Notes under the pieces: generated by a model
What the model was told of the DNA's origin: nothing
Database searches by the model: none
The model's input: the letters and a program-made list of their open reading frames with translations, nothing else
In this document: piece by piece, positions 35,326-42,791 of the stretch
Numbering within the stretch: the stretch's first letter is position 1
Layout of the letters: the number at the start of each line of letters is the position of its first letter
Assembly (NCBI RefSeq): GCF_004766045.1
Contig: NZ_SPQQ01000008.1
Location: forward strand, 21,052-85,051
Length of the DNA: 64,000 nt
Reading direction: 5' to 3'
From: Desulfosporosinus fructosivorans
GTDB taxonomy: Bacteria > Bacillota > Desulfitobacteriia > Desulfitobacteriales > Desulfitobacteriaceae
Program-made: the position numbers and the translations under genes

Positions 35326-35654
35326 AATGTTTCTCCTTCTTTAAGAACATTTTTAACAAAAGGTACGTGCATTGTTGACAACTGATTAAAGTATTCCCCT
35401 TCATAAATATTGAGCGAAATATTTATGTTATAACCCACATCGTCAAGTAAAAGAAAATCATAAAGTTTATCTCTGTCTACTTTATCGCGATTGCGGACAA
35501 GAATCATAATATCAATATCGGATTCAGGCAAAGAATCCCCTCGGGCTTTAGAACCGTATAGAATCACAGAAATTAGGTTATCCCTGCAAACATCGCGTAT
35601 ATGTTGAATTGTTCTGTCTAAGGCCGTTTGTTCTGTTTTAGTTAGGGATGCCAT
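35313..35654 (-). CDS. Minimal nucleotidyltransferase (antitoxin component)
   Basis: A 113-residue MNT-fold protein with the catalytic pattern VILYGSKARGDSLPESDIDIMILV (GSxxRG then DxD) near residues 31-54. In HepT/MntA systems the MNT protein AMPylates the HEPN toxin to silence it. It is the first gene of the pair, and its stop lies inside the HEPN gene. A promoter must lie between 35655 and the divergent jetA. Confidence 0.85.
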   Translation of the reverse strand: MASLTKTEQTALDRTIQHIRDVCRDNLISVILYGSKARGDSLPESDIDIMILVRNRDKVDRDKLYDFLLLDDVGYNINISLNIYEGEYFNQLSTMHVPFVKNVLKEGETLWTV

Positions 35655-35938
35655 AGAATCACTCCCGACTCAGAGTTAAATCTATCTGAATTATAGCATG
35701 CAATATCACTTTGCTCAATTCTTTGCTAAACCCTTATACTCCTCATCCTCCTCATCCTCTTCCCCAAGCAGGAATTGATAAAAATCAGGAGAACACTATC
35801 GAAAATGGCGAATAGCTTCTACTTTAACCCTTGCTCTTCACGGGTCTACAAATTGTTGACCTTTTAGAGGAAATAGATGTAAGCTGTCGAAATCTATATT
35901 TTAACAAAGAAGGAAATCAAACGGAGGAAAGTCGTTCG

Positions 35939-37411
35939 ATGGCACAGCAAAAAACTGAGTTTTCGGAACATATGTCTTTCGAGTTTCTGGAGTTACTGCG
36001 CAAGAAAAATCCGGCCTGGCGTTTATTAACATCATCTCAGGCTCCTTTTGTGGCGTCGTTTCACTATAGAGAATTTATTGCGGAAAACAAGCGGCAGATT
36101 GCTGAGCAAGAATTGATCAGCCGCTTGGAAGGCTTCATTGAGCTGCTCAGTCAGGGGCGCGATGACTCCCTCTTTCCGCGTTCAGGACGAGAATATCTGG
36201 ATGACTGGGCCAATGATGAACATGGTTGGCTGCGGAAATTCTATCCCCCGGGACAGGACGAGCCTTATTTTGATTTAACCTCCCTGGCCCAGAAAGCCAT
36301 TGAGTGGCTTCTGAGTTTAAGGCAACAAGTTTTTATCGGTACAGAATCACGCCTGATTACTGTATTTGAACTCCTTCACCAGATTGTGGAGCGTTCTGAA
36401 ACCGATCCAAAGTTACGCTTGGCCGAGCTCCAACGACGTAAAGCCGAAATTGAACAGGAGATCATCCGGGTGCAGAAGGGACAGGTGGAGCTGCTGGATG
36501 AAACGCAAATCAAGGAGCGTTTTTGGCAGGCGATGAGGACTGCCCGAGAGATTCTGGCCGACTTCCGGGCAGTAGAGCAGAATTTTCGGGAACTGGACCG
36601 GGGGATGCGGGAACGGATTGCCATCTGGGAACGGGGAAAAGGAGAATTATTGGAATCAATCTTTGCAAAACAGGACGGGATTGCCCAATCGGAGCAAGGA
36701 AAGAGTTTTGCTGCATTCTGGAAATTTTTAATGTCCTCAGCTTATCAAGATGATTTTAAGAGCACCCTGGATAAAGTTTTGCAGATGAAACCGGTGCAGG
36801 AAATGGGCCCGAGCCGGAATATCCGCTATATTCACCATGATTGGGTTAATGCCGGTGCCCATGTCCAGGAAACAGTAGCTGCTCTGTCTCAGCAATTAAG
36901 GCGGTATGTGGATGAGAACTTTTTGGAGGAAGAGCGCCGGATCAATCAGCTTGTGCGGGAAATTGAAGGAAAGGCTGTGGCAATCCGCAATACTCCGCCC
37001 TCGGACTGGTCCATGGAAATTGACGGGGTAAAACCGGAAATCAGCCTTCCCTTAGACAGGCCTTTATTTTCACCTCCCCAGCGGCCGGAACTGAAGGACG
37101 ACATCATGGACGCAGGAAGTGACGATGTTCCGGCGGAAGCGCTGTTCTCCCAAGTCTATGTGGATAAGGAAAAACTTAAAGACCGGATTGGCTACCTGCT
37201 GCAATCTCAGGACAGAATCTCGCTCTCGCAAATTATTGGGCATTTTCCTCTCGAGCTGGGGTTGAGCGAACTTATTACCTATCTGGTCATTGCCAGCGAA
37301 AGCTCGCAAGCGGCGTTTCATCCCGACGAATTGGAGGAAGTATTCTGGCAGGATGAAACAGGAACCAGACGTGTAGCCAAGCTGGCTAAAATAATTTTTC
37401 AGCGGGTTTAA
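35939..37411 (+). CDS. jetA: Wadjet subunit JetA (DUF3375)
   Basis: First gene of a complete JetABCD anti-plasmid system. The 490-residue DUF3375 protein is the kleisin-like subunit (MukF analogue) that bridges the SMC heads. Features: FEFLELLRKKNPAWRLLTSSQAPFVASFHYREFIAENKRQI at the N-terminus, a long helical middle, and a C-terminal winged-helix part DRISLSQIIGHFPLELGLSELITYLVIASE. ATG 35939 follows GGAGG; the frame upstream to 35831 is open but has no ribosome site near a start. Base composition is visibly richer in G+C than the flanks. Confidence 0.9.
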   Translation: MAQQKTEFSEHMSFEFLELLRKKNPAWRLLTSSQAPFVASFHYREFIAENKRQIAEQELISRLEGFIELLSQGRDDSLFPRSGREYLDDWANDEHGWLRKFYPPGQDEPYFDLTSLAQKAIEWLLSLRQQVFIGTESRLITVFELLHQIVERSETDPKLRLAELQRRKAEIEQEIIRVQKGQVELLDETQIKERFWQAMRTAREILADFRAVEQNFRELDRGMRERIAIWERGKGELLESIFAKQDGIAQSEQGKSFAAFWKFLMSSAYQDDFKSTLDKVLQMKPVQEMGPSRNIRYIHHDWVNAGAHVQETVAALSQQLRRYVDENFLEEERRINQLVREIEGKAVAIRNTPPSDWSMEIDGVKPEISLPLDRPLFSPPQRPELKDDIMDAGSDDVPAEALFSQVYVDKEKLKDRIGYLLQSQDRISLSQIIGHFPLELGLSELITYLVIASESSQAAFHPDELEEVFWQDETGTRRVAKLAKIIFQRV

Positions 37412-37465
37412 GAATTTGCTAGCTATGAATTCAGGAGGTTATGAACCGTGGGGGAGGACTAAGTC

Positions 37466-38074
37466 ATGAATGCAATGGATGATTTGGCATTTTCACGCAC
37501 TGTCGTCGCACTTTTTAAAAATGTTGTATTTAAAGAAACGGATCAGGAGCATTGGGAAGTCATCCAGGCCCAGAAAAACAAAATTGAAGATTATGTGGGT
37601 AAGATTGGCCTCACCCTGATCGTAGATGAGCTGGATGGTTATGGATATTTGAAGCAGCGTTCTTACGGAGAAGGCGAAGAGGCTATTCCTCGTTTGGTAC
37701 CTCGCCATGGACTGAGCTATCCGGTTAGTCTTTTGCTTGTGCTCCTGCGGAAACAATTGGTGGAGTTTGATTCAACCACCGGGGATCAGCGGCTTATTAT
37801 CACCAGGCAGCAGATAGCCGAGCGCATGAGCTTGTTTTTGAAGGACACCACCAATGAAGCAAAACTAATGGCTGACATCGATAAGCATATTGACCGAGTG
37901 GAAAAAATGGGCTTTTTGCATCGTTTACGAGGCAACGAAGAACGTTTTGAAGTCCAGCGCATTCTCCGCAATTTTGTCACCGGGGAGTGGCTCAGCCATT
38001 TCAACGAGCGGCTTGAAGAATACCGGCGTTACGCCAATGCCGGTGAACTAAAGGACGGGGAGGCGAAGTCATGA
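37466..38074 (+). CDS. jetB: Wadjet subunit JetB (DUF4194)
   Basis: The 202-residue DUF4194 protein corresponds to the MukE-like KITE subunit. DLAFSRTVVALFKNVVFKETDQEHWEVIQAQ at the N-terminus, LVPRHGLSYPVSLLLVLLRKQLVEFD in the middle and MGFLHRLRGNEERFEVQRILRNFVTGEWL near the C-terminus are characteristic. A GGGGGAGG site precedes ATG 37466. It overlaps jetC by ATGA. Confidence 0.9.
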   Translation: MNAMDDLAFSRTVVALFKNVVFKETDQEHWEVIQAQKNKIEDYVGKIGLTLIVDELDGYGYLKQRSYGEGEEAIPRLVPRHGLSYPVSLLLVLLRKQLVEFDSTTGDQRLIITRQQIAERMSLFLKDTTNEAKLMADIDKHIDRVEKMGFLHRLRGNEERFEVQRILRNFVTGEWLSHFNERLEEYRRYANAGELKDGEAKS

Positions 38075-41000
38075 GTTCATTTAACCTGGAGTCCGAAGAA
38101 CCCGGCAGGCTTTTTGGTGCAACACCGGGATTTCGCTTACATAAGCTTGAAGTCTATAATTGGGGTACTTTCGACGGTAAAGTCTGGACCTTTTCGCCCC
38201 AAGGAGAAACCAGTCTTTTAACCGGAGATGTGGGTTCGGGTAAATCCACCTTGGTTGATGCTTTAACGACCCTTTTGGTCCATCCGCGGAAGGTAGCTTA
38301 TAACAAAGCAGCCGATTCCAGCGCCAAGGAGCGTTCAGTCACCTCTTATGTGCGGGGTTATTTTGGCCAGAAGCGAAGCAGTGAAGGGAATGGTCAGCCG
38401 GATTCCTTGCGAGACACCAATCACTATTCAGTTATCTTGGCAACATTTTTGGATCAGGGTCTGTCTCAGAATGTTACTCTGGCTCAATTTTTCTGGTTTC
38501 CGGATCCCCAGAAGTCTCCGGTCCGTTTTTATATTGTAGCCGATAAAGAGATGTGGATCACCCGGGACTTTGCCAGATTTAACAACGATGTCCGAGTTCT
38601 GAAAAAACGTTTAAAGGCTGGCAACTGGGTTCAGGTCTATGAAGATTACACCCGCTATGCTGAAGTCTTTCGGCGTAAGTTCGGCATTGCTCAGGAGCAG
38701 GCTCTGGATCTGTTTCAGCAGACCATCTCTATGAAAAAGGTTGAGGCTTTAACGGATTTTGTCCGAACCAATATGCTGGAAGTTCCTAATACGGCTAAAA
38801 ACGTGGATGACCTGATCAAACATTTTCAGGATCTGAATGGGGCCCATGAAGCTGTCCTTAAAGCCAAGCAGCAGATTCAGCTGCTGGCTCCCCTTGTTGA
38901 TCAGGGAAATCGCTGCCTCCGGCTTGAAGACAAACAAAGGTTGCTGAATCAAGCACGCCAGGCTTTAGGCCCCTGGTTCGCCGAGCGGAGGCTGGTTTTG
39001 CTGAGTGCTGAAATCGCCAATCAGGAGCAGAAACTGATTCTGGCTGTTGCAGCACGGGAACAGGCAGAATCAATCCAGCGTGACTTGGCTAAGAATATCC
39101 AAGGAATTGAGAGAGCTATTTTTGCTAATGGCGGGGATGCCCTGGAAAGATTGACCCGGGATATTGAGATCGGCAGGCAAACGCTTAGGCGTTTCAGGAA
39201 GAATCTGGAGGCCTATGCCAGTCATGCCCAAATACTTAAGCTGCCCGTGCCGGATTCGTTAGCTGTTTTCCTGGCTAACCAAAGGAAATCAGCGGAATTT
39301 AAACGGAGTGAGGAAGAAGCGCAGAGAGGTCTGCAGGAGGATCTTAAAACTGCCGTTACGGAGGAGGACAAGGCAAGGAAGGCCGCCGATCAAGTGGCTG
39401 AAGAATTGGCATCCCTCCGTTCCCGTACTTCCAGTATTCCTCGGGAATACGTTGAGAAACGCCAACAACTTTGTCGGGTTCTGCAGATCGGAGAAGACGA
39501 ATTGCCCTTTGTCGGTGAACTGGTGGAAGTCAGAGCGGGGGAAGAGAGCTGGGAAGGTGCTATCGAGAGGCTGCTGCATAGCTTCAGTCTGTCGCTGCTG
39601 GTGCCGGAGCGTCATTATCAGGCCGTCATGCAGTGGGTAGACCGGACCCACCTGGGGATGCGGCTGGTCTATTACCGGGTTCAGGATGAGGGCCAGCCGT
39701 CTGCTTCCGGCCGGTTAAATCCTTTCTCCGCAGCTCAAAAGCTGAACATCAAGCCCAGTACGCCTTTTGGCGTCTGGCTCAGCAAGGAGCTGCGCCAGCG
39801 CTTCGCTCATGTTTGCTGCGAGACGATGGAGCAATTTCGCCGGGAAGCTCAGGCCATCACCCAATCCGGGCAGATGAAAACCGGGGGCAAACGTCATGAA
39901 AAAGACGATCGGCATGGACTCAATGACCGCCGCCGCTATATGCTGGGTTTTTCCAACCAGAAAAAAGTTGCCGTTTTGGAGGAAAGTGAACAGGACTTGA
40001 GGAATGAGGCCCGATTCTATCATACGGAACTGGATGATATCTACCGGAAGCAGCGGGAAAGTCAGGAACGTGTTCAGGCTGTTGTCGGCATGGCAAGTAT
40101 TGACGATTTTGCCGACATCGACACGAAGACAGCGGAAAAGGATATTGAAGAAAAAGAAAAATTGAAGAGGAAACTGGAGCAGGAAAACGATATCCTGCAA
40201 GGGCTCCAGAATCAGTTGGCTGAACTGATGCAGAAGCGGGAAATCCATGAAAAGGTTGTGGAGAGGGCCCGCAAAGATGAGACAACCATGGAAAATAACC
40301 GGGACGCTCTGCTGCGGGATAATGTGAGCACAGGAAAGGCTGCGGCTGAAGCCACGCCGGCCATGCGGGAAGAAGCTTACCCTTTCCTGGAGCAGCATGA
40401 GTCGGAGGCTTTGGGGAATACCGGTTTGAACCTGGACAATGGGAAAACGCTGGAACGGGATTATCTGGATTGGATCGAAAGCGAACGCAATACATTGGCC
40501 GATGAGATTGGACGGCTCAAAAACAGGCTTGTTAAGGCGATGCAGGATTATAATTATAGATACCCTGAAGAAACAAGAGAGTTTGATTCCGATCTGGAGA
40601 GCTTGCCCGAATATGCACGGATATTGGCGCAACTGCAAAGCGACGGGTTGCCGGCATTTGAACAGCGTTTTAAGCAATTGCTGCATGAAAATGCTATTAA
40701 TCAAATCGCTTTATTCCAGGCCAAATTAAAACAGGCACAGGATACCATCCAGACCCGGATTGAACAGATTAACGGTTCCCTGAACGCCATCGACTATAAC
40801 GAAGGAAGGTATATCCGGCTGGAGTATGCTGAAACCTATGATACGGATATCAAAGAATTCCGAGTTCAGTTGAAAGCCTGCACTGAAGGGGCTTTGAGCG
40901 GTTCTGAGGATGAACAATATGCTGAAACAAAGTTCCTGCAGGTGAAAGCCATCATTGAGCGCTTCCGGGGCCGGCCTGGGGAGACCAAAAGGGATGAGCG

Positions 41001-41478
41001 CTGGACTAAAAAAGTCATTGATGTCCGCAACTGGTTTTTATTCGCCGCTTCGGAAAGATGGCGGGAAAGCGATGAGGAATATGAGCATTATACCGATTCC
41101 GGCGGAAAATCCGGAGGCCAAAAGGAAAAGCTGGCTTACACCATTCTGGCAGCCGGCCTGGTCTATCATTTTGGTTTGGAAGGGCAGGAATCCCGGCCCC
41201 AGTCTTTCCGTTTCGTAGTCATTGATGAAGCGTTTTTGAAAAGCTCGGATGAATCGGCTCGCTTTGGCTTGGAACTTTTCAAAAAGCTGGAATTGCAGCT
41301 GCTGATTGTCACTCCCCTTCTCAAAATCCCCACAATCGCCAAATTTATTGCCCATGTGGGCTTTGTCCATCATGATGATGTAAAACATCAATCCATGCTG
41401 CGAGATATTTCTATCCAGGAGTATGAGCAAGAGCGGAAGGCCAGGGAGGTGGCCCAATATGTCCATCAAGTGGTCTGA
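38071..41478 (+). CDS. jetC: Wadjet SMC-like ATPase JetC
   Basis: The 1135-residue MukB-like SMC motor extrudes DNA loops and lets the system recognise small circles. Walker A is TGDVGSGKST (residues 51-60). Two long coiled-coil arms flank a hinge-like centre (about 480-600, VPERHYQAVMQWVDRTHLGMRLVYYRVQ). The C-terminal head has signature DSGGKSGGQKEKLAYTILAAGLVYHF and Walker B FRFVVIDEAFLKSSDESARFGLELFKKL. Length is typical. It overlaps jetB by 4 bp and jetD by 20 bp. Confidence 0.93.
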   Translation: MSSFNLESEEPGRLFGATPGFRLHKLEVYNWGTFDGKVWTFSPQGETSLLTGDVGSGKSTLVDALTTLLVHPRKVAYNKAADSSAKERSVTSYVRGYFGQKRSSEGNGQPDSLRDTNHYSVILATFLDQGLSQNVTLAQFFWFPDPQKSPVRFYIVADKEMWITRDFARFNNDVRVLKKRLKAGNWVQVYEDYTRYAEVFRRKFGIAQEQALDLFQQTISMKKVEALTDFVRTNMLEVPNTAKNVDDLIKHFQDLNGAHEAVLKAKQQIQLLAPLVDQGNRCLRLEDKQRLLNQARQALGPWFAERRLVLLSAEIANQEQKLILAVAAREQAESIQRDLAKNIQGIERAIFANGGDALERLTRDIEIGRQTLRRFRKNLEAYASHAQILKLPVPDSLAVFLANQRKSAEFKRSEEEAQRGLQEDLKTAVTEEDKARKAADQVAEELASLRSRTSSIPREYVEKRQQLCRVLQIGEDELPFVGELVEVRAGEESWEGAIERLLHSFSLSLLVPERHYQAVMQWVDRTHLGMRLVYYRVQDEGQPSASGRLNPFSAAQKLNIKPSTPFGVWLSKELRQRFAHVCCETMEQFRREAQAITQSGQMKTGGKRHEKDDRHGLNDRRRYMLGFSNQKKVAVLEESEQDLRNEARFYHTELDDIYRKQRESQERVQAVVGMASIDDFADIDTKTAEKDIEEKEKLKRKLEQENDILQGLQNQLAELMQKREIHEKVVERARKDETTMENNRDALLRDNVSTGKAAAEATPAMREEAYPFLEQHESEALGNTGLNLDNGKTLERDYLDWIESERNTLADEIGRLKNRLVKAMQDYNYRYPEETREFDSDLESLPEYARILAQLQSDGLPAFEQRFKQLLHENAINQIALFQAKLKQAQDTIQTRIEQINGSLNAIDYNEGRYIRLEYAETYDTDIKEFRVQLKACTEGALSGSEDEQYAETKFLQVKAIIERFRGRPGETKRDERWTKKVIDVRNWFLFAASERWRESDEEYEHYTDSGGKSGGQKEKLAYTILAAGLVYHFGLEGQESRPQSFRFVVIDEAFLKSSDESARFGLELFKKLELQLLIVTPLLKIPTIAKFIAHVGFVHHDDVKHQSMLRDISIQEYEQERKAREVAQYVHQVV

Positions 41479-42649
41479 TCCTCCATGGATCCGAGAACAG
41501 TTACGGCGGAAGTGGGATTCGGGCCGAATTTTGCGTTCACTGCTGATGCCTGATGATCTATTTCCCTTGCGCATCCCCCTGAAAAAGCCGCAAAGCAGTG
41601 AGGTAAACGAGAATTTCGCTGAAATCTCCCGCTGGATCAAGTCCCTTAAGAATCAGAGCAAGCAGGAGACCGGCTTTGGCTATGAACTGGTGGAAAAGGA
41701 AATGGTTCACCGTCAATCGGGCCGTAATCTCCTGCCAACTCATGCCCTTATTCCCACCATACGGGATGCCCTGCGCCTGTTAAGAAAAGAGCGGGAAGGA
41801 GACAGATTTTTGGAGCTTGCCCGGCTGATTCAGGCGGAATGGCCCGTTTTGCAGGAATGGATCGTTAAACATCCCCACAAAGTACTGGCCGCCGGAGCCG
41901 ACTGGAGTGGTATCCTGGCCGTGCTAAGCTGGTTTTTCAGTCACCCGCGCTGCGGCTTATATCTGCGGCAACTGGATATTCCCGGGATTGACACCAAGTT
42001 TATTGAGCAAAGGAAAGGGTTTCTGACGGAATTATTGAATATTATTTTGCCGGATGAGGCGATTGATAACAGCGCTTCCTCATTCGAGCTGCGTTACGGA
42101 TTGCAGTCCAAGCCGGTGCAAGTCAGGCTGCGCTTCCTTAATCGGCAGCAGTATCTTCAGGGCATTTCCGATCTGACGATTCCGGTGGAACAGCTGGCGG
42201 AATTCAATCCTCCGGTATCCAAGGTGTTTATAACCGAAAATGAAATCAATGGCTTATGCTTTCCTGATGTCAAGGAAGCGTTGGTGATCTTCGGGCTGGG
42301 ATACGGTGTTGAGGTGTTGAAGTCCGTGACCTGGTTAAAGGAGAAAGCAATCTACTATTGGGGAGATATCGATACCCACGGATTTGCCATTTTGGACCAA
42401 GTCCGCAGCTTTTTGCCTCAAGCCCAGTCGCTGCTTATGGATGAAAGGATATTGATGAGTCATCAGCACCTATGGGTCAGAGAAGAGAAGCCTTCCTTCA
42501 CACAGTTGAATCGGTTGACGGCAGATGAACACCGGCTGGTTTCTTCCCTGCAAAATAATACTTGGGGTCAGGGAGTTCGCTTGGAACAAGAGAGGGTTTC
42601 TTTTCAGGAAGTGAAAGAGGCTGTCGATCGTTTGGATCATAATGGTTAA
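41459..42649 (+). CDS. jetD: Wadjet nuclease JetD (DUF3322 + DUF2220 toprim-like)
   Basis: The 396-residue effector cuts the DNA held by the JetABC motor. An N-terminal DUF3322 region (about 1-190) is followed by a toprim-like DUF2220 domain with VFITENEINGL (Glu near 258) and YYWGDIDTHGFAIL (about 300-310, the DxD metal site). ATG 41459 follows GGGAGGT by eight bases and starts 20 bp inside jetC. All key residues are present, so the system appears functional. Last gene of the jet operon. Confidence 0.92.
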   Translation: MSIKWSDPPWIREQLRRKWDSGRILRSLLMPDDLFPLRIPLKKPQSSEVNENFAEISRWIKSLKNQSKQETGFGYELVEKEMVHRQSGRNLLPTHALIPTIRDALRLLRKEREGDRFLELARLIQAEWPVLQEWIVKHPHKVLAAGADWSGILAVLSWFFSHPRCGLYLRQLDIPGIDTKFIEQRKGFLTELLNIILPDEAIDNSASSFELRYGLQSKPVQVRLRFLNRQQYLQGISDLTIPVEQLAEFNPPVSKVFITENEINGLCFPDVKEALVIFGLGYGVEVLKSVTWLKEKAIYYWGDIDTHGFAILDQVRSFLPQAQSLLMDERILMSHQHLWVREEKPSFTQLNRLTADEHRLVSSLQNNTWGQGVRLEQERVSFQEVKEAVDRLDHNG

Positions 42650-42791
42650 TACGCTTAATAAGGCAACAAGGGCTAAGCAAGTCTTCTGGAGCATGTTGGG
42701 CGTCCAATTGTAAGGTGTGGCATATAGCACTGTCTTAGCTAGATTAATAGTTGAACCCTATAAAAAACTGGAAGGTTTTGAGGAAAATTAG

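Noticed and set aside
35700..35770. CTCCTCATC short repeats before jetA as a regulatory array
   Set aside because: Low-complexity sequence of three units, with no further support.
39715..40704. Long minus-strand open frame of 329 codons
   Set aside because: It lies wholly opposite jetC, whose motifs and length are convincing; it is an antisense shadow of a GC-richer gene.
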